Numbered from the stretch's first letter, positions 1 through 8,774 are shown. The stretch: 64,000 nucleotides of DNA from Clostridium cuniculi (GCF_004353185.1 NZ_SMUS01000009.1:1-64000); one strand, 5' to 3'. Numbers and translations are program-made. Notes: generated by a model from the sequence alone, not told the origin.

Positions 1-102
1 CTTCTGCTATATTTTATATAATAAATTATTAACTTCTAAATATATATTTTAAAATAAACTAAGAGTATTAATATACAAATTAACTTTAATATAAAAAAAA
101 TT

Positions 103-377
103 TGTAGCACAAAACATTAACTATAAATGGCGAGGTATAAGCATATACATGAAGAAAGAAAAATGAGATATTTATTTGGAGGTATCATTGAAATTAAGCC
201 GTAGAATTTAATAATTGATGGAGTAAAGTTGCGTAAAGAAGTTTTTACTGTTTGAGCGAATAGCGAGTTTAAAAACTTTAGCAAACTTTACGGAATCAAT
301 TATATAAATTCTAGGTGAAAATTTCACCATTACCGGAAAATAAATATTTCATTTTTCGCTTCCATGTGGTACGCAAT
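103..377 (+). repeat. Structured non-coding repeat, copy 1 (short form)
   Basis: A non-coding element that is repeated at 33400-33795. It starts at TGTAGCA and ends near CAAT. An outer imperfect stem pairs 147-177 with 338-367 and an inner stem pairs 202-219 with 295-313 and 223-238 with 276-291. A short apical stem pairs 240-247 with 270-278. A separate 15-base hairpin, GGTGAAAATTTCACC, lies at 314-328. Bases 186-238 and about 266-326 are identical to the other copy. The right end runs over the last codons of the MerR gene on the other strand. It could be a structured RNA or a MITE-like mobile element. Orientation is given by convention, because the long stems read almost the same on both strands. 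Confidence 0.75.
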
Positions 378-1095
378 ATATTTCAATTGCTTTTGCCATG
401 AATTCTGCAGTCCCTTCTCCATATTTATCTATATTTTCTTTAAATCTTTCATCTCCTATATACATTAAACCTAAGCCACTTAAAATTTCCTTTGTACAAT
501 TATAAAAGTTTAAAGTTATATATGCTCTCCATTTTTCAACTAAGCTTTGTACAATATGACTATTTGGATCTTCATTCCTATTATCAGCAAACTCTTTTAA
601 TATTTCTATCATTTCTTCATTAATTGTATTCCATGAATTTTTATCATAACTACTTGTCTTTTTCTCATATTCTTTATATGCATCGGTATTACCCCAACGA
701 GTTTTAACCTCTTCTGAGTACTTTCTTTTATTTTCTTCTATCTTACTATTATCAAATTCTTTAAAACTCATAATATTATCTCCCTTTATTGTTTTATTTA
801 TTAAGGCAATTAACCCATCAATTCTTTTTCTTTTTTCCATAAGCAATTCTTTATGCTTATTTAATGCTTCATTTTTATTGTAGTTAGGATTTGTCATTAT
901 TTCTTTTATTTCATTTAACGGGAAATCTAATTCTCTAAAAAATAATATTTGTTGCAAGGTTTCTAAATCTTTATTGGAATATACTCTATATCCAGCTTCA
1001 GTAGTATCACTTGGCTTTAAAAGTCCAATTTCGTCATAATAATGAAGAGTTCTTACTGTAACTCCACTTAATTTTGCTACTTCACTTATTTTCAC
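349..1095 (-). CDS. MerR-family regulator with TipAS-like domain
   Basis: A 248-residue transcription factor. Residues 1-70 form the MerR winged helix: MKISEVAKLSGVTVRTLHYY, then the GYRVY wing. A coiled-coil dimerisation helix follows at about 75-105. Residues 115-240 resemble the TipAS drug-binding domain, with a WR-x-Y-I and FY-x-C region and a final helix (EFMAKAIEIYC). TipA-type proteins bind thiopeptides or other amphipathic ligands and activate their own promoter. An ideal MerR promoter sits upstream (1186-1216), so autoregulation is likely. Oddly, the stop codon and last nine or so codons lie inside the right end of the non-coding repeat, so the element may have replaced the original C-terminus. 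Family call is firm; the ligand is unknown. Confidence 0.88.
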   Translation of the reverse strand: MKISEVAKLSGVTVRTLHYYDEIGLLKPSDTTEAGYRVYSNKDLETLQQILFFRELDFPLNEIKEIMTNPNYNKNEALNKHKELLMEKRKRIDGLIALINKTIKGDNIMSFKEFDNSKIEENKRKYSEEVKTRWGNTDAYKEYEKKTSSYDKNSWNTINEEMIEILKEFADNRNEDPNSHIVQSLVEKWRAYITLNFYNCTKEILSGLGLMYIGDERFKENIDKYGEGTAEFMAKAIEIYCVPHGSEK

Positions 1096-1185
1096 TTTTC
1101 TGAATCCTTCCTTTTTCTTATAAATTAATCAGCACCTTTAATTTACTTGCTATAACTATGACTTGTTTTCCTTACTACACATCTA

Positions 1186-1216
1186 ACTATAATCTATAAC
1201 GTAACGTTATAGTCAA
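1186..1216 (-). promoter_or_regulatory. MerR-type promoter with operator in a 19-bp spacer
   Basis: Read on the minus strand: -35 TTGACT (1211-1216), a 19-base spacer, and -10 TATAGT (1186-1191). The 19-base inverted repeat CTATAACGTAACGTTATAG (1194-1212) fills the spacer. Over-long spacers with a dyad between -35 and -10 are the hallmark of promoters twisted open by MerR-family activators. It faces the MerR/TipAS gene about 90 bases downstream, so that gene probably controls itself. Confidence 0.8.
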
Positions 1217-1393
1217 TAAAAATATTAAAAAATAATATTTTTACTTTTTTAATATCTAATATAGAAAAATTTACAATTTATTAATAGCAATTTATTTCAT
1301 TCTTGCAGAGGGCTTTATAGAACATTATACTTATAATTAGTAACATATTTTGCTATATACTAATAAATATAATTTATAATGAAAGGATTATAT

Positions 1394-2812
1394 ATGAGAA
1401 AAAAAGATATATTAGAGCTAAAAAAACGTTTTAAAAAAGACCACTGTACCTTTACAAAAATGTGTGGTTGTTACGTTAATGGCGAAAAAAATATTTTATT
1501 AAAATTCAGAGAAACATTTTTAAATTTAGAAGAGGATGATTATTTCAAATACTTAGAAATTGCTAAAAAAGTTTTATCTGGAACTATTGGTAACAATATT
1601 TTAGAGCTTAATTTTGAACTTAACGAAGAGCATATAAATGAAAAACAACTTTCTTTTATGAAACTAAAAAATAGTGGATTAAAAGATGACGCTTTACTTG
1701 ATGAATTCTACAATTCAATTATAGAAAATTATGATTATACAGGTAATTTTTTAATCCTTATATTCCATGATGCTTACGATGTTATTACTAAGACTAAAGA
1801 TAATGCAAAGTTAGATGAGTCTGAAGAAGTATACGAATATATTCTTTGTGCAATATGTCCCGTTGAACTATCTAAAGCTGGACTTAGATATTTTGAAGAA
1901 GAAAATACAATTAAATCACGTACAAGAGATTGGGTTGTTGAGGCACCAAGTAATGGATTTGTATTTCCTGCCTTTATAAATCGTAGTTCAGATGTTAATT
2001 CTATTATGTATTATACAAAAAATGCAAAAGATACACATCCTGAGCTAATGGAAAATGCTTTAGGATGTCCGACAAAACAAACTCATACAGAACAAAAAGA
2101 AGTATTTAATGATATTATCCGCGATGCTCTTGGTCCTGATGAAAAGAAATCTGATCTTTTCTTTATGGAAATTCAAGAAAGTTTAAACAATAAAATTGAA
2201 GAACATAATAGTATTTATGAAGAGTCTGATGTACCAATAGTTTTAACTAATGATGTTGTTCAAGAAATATTATCTCTAAGTGGTGTTCCTGAAGAAGTTA
2301 CTACTAAAATAGAAAAGTCATATACAGAAAACTTTGGCGATGCTCCTCCTGTAGCAGAAATATTGATAGACAACAAGGCACTTGCTGCAAAAGCTCAAAA
2401 GAAAAAAGAAGAAATGCTTGAAAGACAAGTAAAAATACTTGAAAGCAAACTTGAAAGAGTGACTCAAAGCTCTTCACCAAATTCAGAAATAGAAAAAGCT
2501 TCATTAGAATTAGAAGATGAAGCGGCTATAGAAGTAGATTCTTCTAATATCACTTCAGAAGATGTTAGTGATTCTATATCTAAGGATAACTCAGATACTA
2601 ATCTTAATACTAATACTGAGCTATCTGAGAATTTAGATGAAAACATAGAGAATTCTACTAATTTAAATGAAGATTATGATATTGTACTAAAAGTAAAACC
2701 TGAAAAAGTACCACAAATTAAATCTCAAATAATTGATGGCAAAAAATATCTTGTTATTCCTATTGATGAAAATGAACAAACTACTGTAAATGGAATTGAT
2801 AGCTTAGTTTAA
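1394..2812 (+). CDS. DUF4317 family protein
   Basis: About 472 residues from the chosen ATG. That ATG follows GAAAGGA at good spacing; the in-frame ATG five codons earlier has no ribosome binding site. The N-terminus (MRKKDILELKKRFKKDHC) and the TKMCGCYVNGEK segment are typical of DUF4317, a cytosolic clostridial family of unknown function. There is no signal peptide or membrane span. Residues about 320-375 are a charged helical stretch (KKKEEMLERQVKILESKLE), probably coiled coil. The next 80 residues are acidic, Ser/Asn-rich and likely disordered. The end (KSQIIDGKKYLVIPIDE) looks folded again. It is a single gene, closed by a strong bidirectional terminator shared with mgtC. Confidence 0.8.
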   Translation: MRKKDILELKKRFKKDHCTFTKMCGCYVNGEKNILLKFRETFLNLEEDDYFKYLEIAKKVLSGTIGNNILELNFELNEEHINEKQLSFMKLKNSGLKDDALLDEFYNSIIENYDYTGNFLILIFHDAYDVITKTKDNAKLDESEEVYEYILCAICPVELSKAGLRYFEEENTIKSRTRDWVVEAPSNGFVFPAFINRSSDVNSIMYYTKNAKDTHPELMENALGCPTKQTHTEQKEVFNDIIRDALGPDEKKSDLFFMEIQESLNNKIEEHNSIYEESDVPIVLTNDVVQEILSLSGVPEEVTTKIEKSYTENFGDAPPVAEILIDNKALAAKAQKKKEEMLERQVKILESKLERVTQSSSPNSEIEKASLELEDEAAIEVDSSNITSEDVSDSISKDNSDTNLNTNTELSENLDENIENSTNLNEDYDIVLKVKPEKVPQIKSQIIDGKKYLVIPIDENEQTTVNGIDSLV

Positions 2813-2826
2813 TATAATTTAATAAT

Positions 2827-2867
2827 AAAAATGGTATGTATCATGATTTCTGACACATACCATTTTT
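2827..2867. terminator. Bidirectional terminator
   Basis: A 13-bp perfect stem, AAAAATGGTATGT (2827-2839) with ACATACCATTTTT (2855-2867), and a 15-base loop. A and T runs on the two sides let it stop both the DUF4317 gene and the converging mgtC gene. Confidence 0.85.
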
Positions 2868-2873
2868 ATATGT

Positions 2874-3575
2874 TTAATGCTCTATTAAATCTACCTTTTC
2901 AACTTCATTTATACACATTATATCTGTTAATATATCACTAATATCAAGTTCATCATCAAGATTTATTTTAAATCTAATTCTAACACCTTCACCCTTAGAT
3001 CTCTTTTGCATTTCAATAGATACTATATCTCCTCCAACATTTCTTATCATGTCCTTTATAGCTTCAACTGTTACTGATATATTCTCACTTATTCTAACTT
3101 CTATATGGGCATGTGAATTTCTAGATATAGTAATTAAATTTTTTATTCTAAATATATCATTTAAAAATGCATATGCAACAAGAGTAACAAGTATTGAAGC
3201 AAGATATATACCTGATCCTACTGCTAGACCTATTATAGCTACTAAACATATAGATGCTGCTGTAGTTAACCCCTTTACGCTTCTTTTATCTTTTAATATT
3301 GTTCCTGCACCTAAAAAACCTATACCTGAAATATATTGTCCAGCTAATCTGAACACATCATTATCCCCACCATTAATACGATAATATTCTAAAGATGTTA
3401 TTTGAATTAATAAGCCTACAAGCCCAACCATAACGTGAGTTCTTATTCCTACTACCATTCCTTTTTTCTCTCTGTTATATCCTATTGCTCCTACAAGAAT
3501 TACACATACAATTATCTTAAATATAATAACTGCTGATACTTTAAATGTTTCACTATTAATAAACTCACTTATCAT
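2874..3575 (-). CDS. MgtC/SapB family membrane protein
   Basis: A 233-residue inner-membrane protein. Five or so hydrophobic spans fill residues 10-150, with the MgtC signatures GAIGYNREKKGMVVGIRTH and SGIGFLGAGTILK. A soluble ACT-like C-terminal domain of about 80 residues follows (SHAHIEVRISENISV onward). MgtC relatives are tied to survival in low magnesium and to inhibition of the F-type ATP synthase in some pathogens; in clostridia the role is not settled. Start is ATG with GGAGGTGA seven bases upstream. It is monocistronic, divergent from the L,D-transpeptidase gene. I see no Mg2+ riboswitch in the 176-base upstream gap. Confidence 0.88.
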   Translation of the reverse strand: MISEFINSETFKVSAVIIFKIIVCVILVGAIGYNREKKGMVVGIRTHVMVGLVGLLIQITSLEYYRINGGDNDVFRLAGQYISGIGFLGAGTILKDKRSVKGLTTAASICLVAIIGLAVGSGIYLASILVTLVAYAFLNDIFRIKNLITISRNSHAHIEVRISENISVTVEAIKDMIRNVGGDIVSIEMQKRSKGEGVRIRFKINLDDELDISDILTDIMCINEVEKVDLIEH

Positions 3576-3751
3576 AAAATATTCACCTCCAGAAGCTCAA
3601 TAAAAACTATATACTTTTATAATTTAATTTATTATCTGTAATATAAATAGATTTTTAATATATTTTATATTCTTAATTTTTATTAACTGAACACTTAAAT
3701 ATATTATTTCATAAACTAATATATTTAATAATACAAAAAGAGAGAACATTT

Positions 3752-4264
3752 ATGAAATTTAATAATACCCTAAAAAATATGTATCGTAATATTATTTTTT
3801 CAAAATCTGTAATATCTCATAAATTTAGAATTCATTCAAATTATAATGATACCTCTACAGACTTTGTAAATAATAATAATTTATCTAGCACTACTAAATA
3901 TCTTATTTGGGTAGATACTAATAATTTTCAAGTAAATATTTTTTCAGGCTCTAAAAATAACTGGAAACTAGCAAAGAATTATATTTGCTCTATTGGAAAA
4001 CCATCTACGCCTACACCATTAGGAACATTTAAGGTTGGTGCCAAAGGATTTTCATTTGGCGAAAATCATGGGTATATTTGTTATTATTATACACAATTTA
4101 AAGGAAATTATCTTTTCCATTCAATTATATATAATCTAGATAATACAGTTAGAGACGGTCGCCTTGGATATAAAATCAGTGATGGCTGTATTAGACTTGC
4201 TAAAGTAAATGCTAAATGGATTTATGATAATATACCATATGGAACTACCGTTTTTATAAGTTAA
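3752..4264 (+). CDS. L,D-transpeptidase (YkuD domain)
   Basis: 170 residues. The YkuD catalytic region is clear: FHSII with His123, then ISDGCIRLA with Ser143, Gly145, catalytic Cys146 and Arg148. The GKPSTPTPLGTFKVG segment is the usual substrate-side loop. Such enzymes make 3-3 peptidoglycan cross-links or attach proteins to the wall. The protein has no visible signal peptide or N-terminal membrane helix; residues 1-45 are Asn/Ser/Lys-rich instead. It may therefore act inside the cell (for instance in the forespore or mother cell) or leave by another route. Ribosome binding site GAGAGAA precedes the ATG. A terminator follows. Confidence 0.85.
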   Translation: MKFNNTLKNMYRNIIFSKSVISHKFRIHSNYNDTSTDFVNNNNLSSTTKYLIWVDTNNFQVNIFSGSKNNWKLAKNYICSIGKPSTPTPLGTFKVGAKGFSFGENHGYICYYYTQFKGNYLFHSIIYNLDNTVRDGRLGYKISDGCIRLAKVNAKWIYDNIPYGTTVFIS

Positions 4265-4317
4265 AGAATGGATTATAAAAGTTGAGAATCAATAATAAAA
4301 CTATATATTTATAGTTT

Positions 4318-4357
4318 AAGCTGTATCCCACATATTTGGTAGAATACAGCTTATTTT
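4318..4357 (+). terminator. Rho-independent terminator
   Basis: Stem AAGCTGTAT (4318-4326) with ATACAGCTT (4344-4352), followed by ATTTTTAT. It ends the L,D-transpeptidase transcript. Confidence 0.75.
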
Positions 4358-4409
4358 TATTATATAGGTATATAATAACTTCTCAATATCATCTCTAATT
4401 TTTATTTCT

Positions 4410-5930
4410 CTACTGTAATTTAAATTGATTTTCATGTTTATTTATTAAATCTTCAACTATATATGGGAGCTTTTCAATAATATGAGATGCATTAACACAA
4501 AACATATCTTTTGATAATATATCTCCACAATATCCATGAATATATGCTCCTAATATTGTTGCCTTTAAAATCTCATATCCTTGCCCTATAAAGGAAGCAA
4601 TAATTCCTGTAAGTGCATCTCCCATACCTCCTGATGCCATTTTACTACTTCCTGTTGTGTTTATATAAACTTCTCTACCATCAGTTATTATTGTATTATA
4701 TCCCTTTAATAATACTACTACATTATATTCTTTAGCAAAATTAACAGCAATATCAATTCTATTTTCAACTAACTCTTTAATATTAATACCTGTAAGCCTA
4801 GACATTTCTCCCATATGGGGTGTTATTACAATCTTTCTATTGCTATTCTTTAATAATTCTAAATTATCTTTTAATACATTTAATGCATCTGCATCAAGAA
4901 CTACAGGACATCCTTCCTTAGAAAGAATATTCCTTACCTGTTTAAATGTAAATTCATCATTTCCCATACCAGGTCCCATAGCAATACTATCACTATTTAA
5001 TATAACCTCTTCAAATGTATTATCCTCATATGACATTGACATAGCTTCTACTAATTTAGTTTTTAAAATATCTACTACAGATTTCTTTGTACAAAGAGTA
5101 ACTAACCCTGAACCAGTTCTTACAGCTGTCATAGTTGAAATATATGCTGCCCCTGTAAATTTTTCAGATCCTGCTATAACAGTGATTCTACCAAAATCAC
5201 CCTTGTGTGAATACTTATTTCTCTTTTTTATAATATTTTTTATATCATTTATTTCTGTCATGTACTCTTTATTATGAAATTTATTAACTACATAATCTGG
5301 TACACCTATTTTTTCAATTATTATACTCCCTGTATATTTTTCACTTTCATAATCTAAAAATCCCTTTTTATAAACTTCAAAAGAAACAGTTTTATCTGCT
5401 TCAATAGAATTACCTAGAATCCCAAAGCTATCGCATTTCATTCCTGAAGGTATATCTATAGAAAGTGTGTAAGTACTTTTTTCATTTATTATTTTAATTA
5501 CTTCATCATATATTCCTTCTATTTTTCTGCTTAGACCTATTCCAAAAATCGCATCAATAGTCATGCTATTTTCACTTAGTGCTTCCCTTAAATTTATAAT
5601 ATCTTCATTTTTAATAATATGCTTTATATTAATCCCCATATTTTTTAAAATATCATAGTTTGCTTTACAGTCTTTACTCATTGAATGATTACCTACTATG
5701 AATATATCTACTTTCATATTCATACTAAAAATATGACGTGCAACAGCTAGACCATCGCCTCCATTATTACCACTTCCACATACTATAGTAAATGATTTAA
5801 ATCTTTCAAAATCTATATTTTTAATAACTTTTAATGCAGCATTTTCCATAAGAACAATTGAAGGAATATTCAAATCATTTATGCAGTAGTTATCTATATT
5901 CCTTATTAAAATTGAGTTTCCTATTTTCAA
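4410..5930 (-). CDS. nnr: Bifunctional NAD(P)HX epimerase/dehydratase
   Basis: 506 residues, cytosolic. It repairs hydrated NADH and NADPH. The N-terminal half (about 1-215) is the YjeF_N epimerase fold with GSGNNGGDGLAVARH. The C-terminal half (about 225-500) is the ribokinase-like ADP-dependent dehydratase with GPGMG, VLDADALN, TPHMGEMSRL and the catalytic GSSKMASGGMGDALTG stretch. Length matches the fused bacterial enzyme. The chosen start is TTG, preceded by AGGTGATGAG at usable spacing; no better ATG exists. The gene stands alone, with no terminator shared with its neighbours. Confidence 0.93.
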   Translation of the reverse strand: MKIGNSILIRNIDNYCINDLNIPSIVLMENAALKVIKNIDFERFKSFTIVCGSGNNGGDGLAVARHIFSMNMKVDIFIVGNHSMSKDCKANYDILKNMGINIKHIIKNEDIINLREALSENSMTIDAIFGIGLSRKIEGIYDEVIKIINEKSTYTLSIDIPSGMKCDSFGILGNSIEADKTVSFEVYKKGFLDYESEKYTGSIIIEKIGVPDYVVNKFHNKEYMTEINDIKNIIKKRNKYSHKGDFGRITVIAGSEKFTGAAYISTMTAVRTGSGLVTLCTKKSVVDILKTKLVEAMSMSYEDNTFEEVILNSDSIAMGPGMGNDEFTFKQVRNILSKEGCPVVLDADALNVLKDNLELLKNSNRKIVITPHMGEMSRLTGINIKELVENRIDIAVNFAKEYNVVVLLKGYNTIITDGREVYINTTGSSKMASGGMGDALTGIIASFIGQGYEILKATILGAYIHGYCGDILSKDMFCVNASHIIEKLPYIVEDLINKHENQFKLQ

Positions 5931-6041
5931 AATCTCATCACCTTTTACAAAATTAATTTATATATTTATAATTATATCATTATTTAACTTCTGCTCATTT
6001 ATTTTTATAACTTACTTCCTTATTATATTTTTAAAATTTTT

Positions 6042-6101
6042 GGACATTTGTCCTTATTTTTTTATTCTACCTCTTTCTTAAAAGAATTAATGTGTTATAA
6101 T
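6042..6101 (+). promoter_or_regulatory. Possible activator site and -10 for the Crp/Fnr gene
   Basis: The inverted repeat GGACA-TT-TGTCC is at 6042-6053 and a TATAAT box at 6096-6101, with no convincing -35. The dyad centre lies about 60 bases before the expected transcript start, which is where class I Crp/Fnr activators bind. The dyad differs from the Fnr consensus TTGAT-N4-ATCAA, so the assignment is a guess. Confidence 0.35.
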
Positions 6102-6131
6102 TACTTTACTTAACTAATAAGGAGAATTGCA

Positions 6132-6818
6132 ATGAACAACTTACCTTATTTTTTAGATACTTGTCCTAATTATATAAAAAATAAATTTATGTATGTTAAA
6201 TTTAATACTTTTGATAAAATACTTATACAAAATGAAGATCCTAACTTTGTATATATAATAAAAAAAGGAAAAGTCAAAGTTTATTCACTAACACCAACTG
6301 GAATTAAATATCTAGAAAGGACTTATTGTGAAAATGATTTATTTGGTGAGCTAGAAGTATTTGCTAATAAGCCTATATTAAATTATGTAGAAGCACTTGA
6401 ACCTTGCGAAGCAATTAAAATTTCCAAAGAATCCTTTTTAGAATGGATTAAATATGATAGTGAATTTTCTTTATATATTCATATAGAGCTTTCTGAAAAA
6501 ATGTATCATACTTCTATTAATAGTAAAGCAAATGTTGCTTATAATTTAAAAGATAGAGTACTCTTCTTTTTATGGAAGTTTTTAAATGAACATAATCTAA
6601 ATACAGTTCATAAAGACATACTAGTAGAAGGTGTAGGTTCTAATATTAGAAGTGTTAATCGAATTATTAAAGAGTTAGTAGATGAAGATATTATTGAATA
6701 TAATAAAGGATCTATTAAGGTAAAAGATATAAATAAACTTGCTGATATAAATTTCTCCTCTAATAGTAATAATAACTTAGTAAGTATTTTTAATAATAAT
6801 TCAGGAGGCAAACAATGA
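6132..6818 (+). CDS. Crp/Fnr-family transcriptional regulator
   Basis: 228 residues. The cyclic-nucleotide-binding-type beta roll covers about 15-115 (KKGKVKVYSLTPTG, ENDLFGELEVFANKP). After the dimer helix, the C-terminal winged helix includes LVEGVGSNIRSVNRIIKELV as the recognition region. There is no N-terminal cysteine cluster, so it is not an oxygen-sensing Fnr of the iron-sulfur type. The last residues are Asn/Ser-rich (NFSSNSNNNLVS). The stop overlaps the start of cytidine deaminase by four bases (ATGA), so the two genes are translated together. AAGGAGA precedes the ATG. The effector is unknown. Confidence 0.87.
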   Translation: MNNLPYFLDTCPNYIKNKFMYVKFNTFDKILIQNEDPNFVYIIKKGKVKVYSLTPTGIKYLERTYCENDLFGELEVFANKPILNYVEALEPCEAIKISKESFLEWIKYDSEFSLYIHIELSEKMYHTSINSKANVAYNLKDRVLFFLWKFLNEHNLNTVHKDILVEGVGSNIRSVNRIIKELVDEDIIEYNKGSIKVKDINKLADINFSSNSNNNLVSIFNNNSGGKQ

Positions 6819-7237
6819 TAGATAAAAAATTATTAATAGAAAAAGCTTTCGATGCTCAAAAATATTGTTATACACCATACTCAAACTTTAATGTAGGTGC
6901 AGCTTTACTTTGTGAAAATGGTGAAATTTATCAAGGATGTAATATAGAAAATGCTGCATATACACCAACAAACTGCGCTGAAAGAACTGCTTTCTTCAAG
7001 GCAATTTCTGAAGGTCAAAAGAATTTTACTGCCATTGCAATTGTAGGAAATAAAGCAGGCATAAAACCTGGAGATGGAGATTTCTGTGCACCTTGTGCTG
7101 TATGCAGACAAGTAATGGCTGAGTTTTGCGATTTAAAAACTTTCAAAGTAATAATTGCTAAAAGTACAGAAGAATATTTAGAATATACATTAGATGAACT
7201 TTTACCATTAGCATTTACAGGTAAAAATTTAGAATAA
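6815..7237 (+). CDS. cdd: Cytidine deaminase
   Basis: 140 residues, the size of the homotetrameric enzyme. It deaminates cytidine and deoxycytidine to uridine and deoxyuridine in pyrimidine salvage. Zinc-site motifs are present: NCAERTAFF (Cys54, catalytic Glu56) and CAPCAVCRQV (Cys94, Cys97). The substrate loop FNVGAALL is also present. GGAGG stands in the end of the Crp/Fnr gene, seven bases before the ATG. Translational coupling to that regulator is unusual and hints that the regulator senses a nucleoside-related signal, but this is inference. Confidence 0.95.
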   Translation: MIDKKLLIEKAFDAQKYCYTPYSNFNVGAALLCENGEIYQGCNIENAAYTPTNCAERTAFFKAISEGQKNFTAIAIVGNKAGIKPGDGDFCAPCAVCRQVMAEFCDLKTFKVIIAKSTEEYLEYTLDELLPLAFTGKNLE

Positions 7238-7244
7238 ACTATTA

Positions 7245-7274
7245 AAAGCTATTGATTTTTTAATCAATAGCTTT
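7245..7274. terminator. Rho-independent terminator after cdd
   Basis: 13-bp perfect stem AAAGCTATTGATT (7245-7257) with AATCAATAGCTTT (7262-7274) and a TTTT loop. It is symmetrical enough to act on both strands and separates cdd from the converging membrane-protein gene. Confidence 0.8.
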
Positions 7275-7302
7275 ATCTCTATATAAAATTAGAAATATTC
7301 AA

Positions 7303-7851
7303 TTAGACTTCTTTTAATAAATTATACATTCTTCTAACTAATATTATAATCCATAATCTTAAAGCTAATGCTAAAAATACTATACATACCCCTATTACTG
7401 CTGAATAAAATATCATATTTATAGTATTTCCAACTGTAATTATAGAAGCTATTATTAGATAAATACTTATTTTATTATTATAGTTATCATATAAATCATT
7501 ATTTTTTATTTTTAATATTTCACTACTTCCAACTAATAATTTATATATCATAATAATTTCTACTATATTAAATACATTCATCCATATAATATTAAAGTAT
7601 ATATTATTTATCATTTCTGAACTTATCGAAAAAGTTATAAGCAACTTTATAAAAGCTATAAATATTAATATAGAAGCATAATTAGCTGATTGTTTTAATG
7701 ATTCTAATTTATACTGATCTATCAACTCTTTTATTCCGAAATATATAACCATATAGCTAATAAAATCCGGTAAAAGCTTAATACTACCCAACTTTATATG
7801 AAATATTAAAAATATAAATCCCCAAAATATTTTATTATATCCCGAATTCAT
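7303..7851 (-). CDS. Hypothetical multi-pass membrane protein
   Basis: 182 residues with about five hydrophobic segments (KIFWGFIFLIFHI near 7-20, LLPDFISYMVIYFGI, YASILIFIAFIKLLITF, the region near 85-110, and a long C-terminal pair from about 130 to 170). I do not recognise the family. It begins two bases after the stop of the upstream gene, with GAGGGGAG lying in that gene's last codons, so the two form an operon and are probably partners: one extracellular lipoprotein-like or anchored protein and one integral membrane protein. Confidence 0.6.
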   Translation of the reverse strand: MNSGYNKIFWGFIFLIFHIKLGSIKLLPDFISYMVIYFGIKELIDQYKLESLKQSANYASILIFIAFIKLLITFSISSEMINNIYFNIIWMNVFNIVEIIMIYKLLVGSSEILKIKNNDLYDNYNNKISIYLIIASIITVGNTINMIFYSAVIGVCIVFLALALRLWIIILVRRMYNLLKEV

Positions 7852-7853
7852 TT

Positions 7854-8774
7854 CTATAACTCCCCTCTTGCCTTTAAATATTTATATATTCCATAGGAAT
7901 TATAAAAAGAATCGTAATTTCTAACATTAAAACTTTCCATATTGTTATACCTATAAATATATTCATCATTATACTCATTTATAAAGTGTATCTTAGGACT
8001 TATGTTATATAATGTATAACTTTTTAAAATATCATTACTTCCATTATACTTTGATTTTATTGTTACTATTGAATTTTCTTTTATAGTTTGTCCTTTCTCA
8101 TATTTTATTTCATCAACACCATTAAACTCTATATAAGTAATATTAAAATCAAATATTTCTGAGACATCTTCAAATAAAGATGATTCTATATTTTCTATTT
8201 TAACATCTTCTTTTATTCTAAATGTTATTGATGACGTTCCATCACTAGAACCAGTATAGCTAATCCCCTCTAATGCTACTGGTCTATTACTACCTTTATA
8301 TAATACTATCTTTCCTAAATCTATATCCATATTTGATCCATCATTAAATTCTATTGTTGCATTAGTTAATACAATTTCTTTTTGGTTATCATCATATTTA
8401 AGTTCTGGACATGTTACATATACTGTATGAAGTCCATACCTTCCAAACTCATTTACATTTAGTTTTTTCTCTTCATAAAACATCATTCCATAAGATTGAT
8501 TATATTCTGTTGCAAAAAAATATGTATCTGATAGTTCTTTAAATGTTATCCCTGTAACATATTTATTATCATCTACATTCGAGATATACTGTAAAATTAA
8601 AGAACCTTCATCTAATGAATATGTACCTTCATATTCATTAATAGCTATTTCGTAATAATTCTTTAAAAACACCTGCTTGTCTATTCTTAACTTGCTAATT
8701 GATATTATAGATATTATTGCCGTTAACACTATAACTATTATTGATATCCTTAGTATCTTATTATGATTACTCAT
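7854..8774 (-). CDS. Hypothetical anchored extracytoplasmic protein
   Basis: 306 residues. A single hydrophobic segment near residues 8-28 (ISIIVIVLTAIISIISIS) acts as an uncleaved signal or anchor; there is no lipobox cysteine. The rest is hydrophilic, Tyr/Asn/Glu-rich and predicted mainly beta, with no motif I recognise. First gene of a two-gene minus-strand unit with the membrane protein at 7303-7851. Start ATG follows AGGGGGAA. Function unknown; a surface sensor or stress protein paired with its membrane neighbour is one possibility. Confidence 0.6.
   Translation of the reverse strand: MSNHNKILRISIIVIVLTAIISIISISKLRIDKQVFLKNYYEIAINEYEGTYSLDEGSLILQYISNVDDNKYVTGITFKELSDTYFFATEYNQSYGMMFYEEKKLNVNEFGRYGLHTVYVTCPELKYDDNQKEIVLTNATIEFNDGSNMDIDLGKIVLYKGSNRPVALEGISYTGSSDGTSSITFRIKEDVKIENIESSLFEDVSEIFDFNITYIEFNGVDEIKYEKGQTIKENSIVTIKSKYNGSNDILKSYTLYNISPKIHFINEYNDEYIYRYNNMESFNVRNYDSFYNSYGIYKYLKARGEL

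Noticed and set aside
103-377. Repeat as group I/II intron, CRISPR or known riboswitch
   Set aside because: No domain V or P/Q/R/S core, no short spaced repeats, no aptamer consensus that I know; no reverse transcriptase or endonuclease gene inside.
2304-2646. Two minus-strand Phe/Leu/Ser-rich frames inside DUF4317
   Set aside because: Antisense shadows of the coiled-coil and acidic region.
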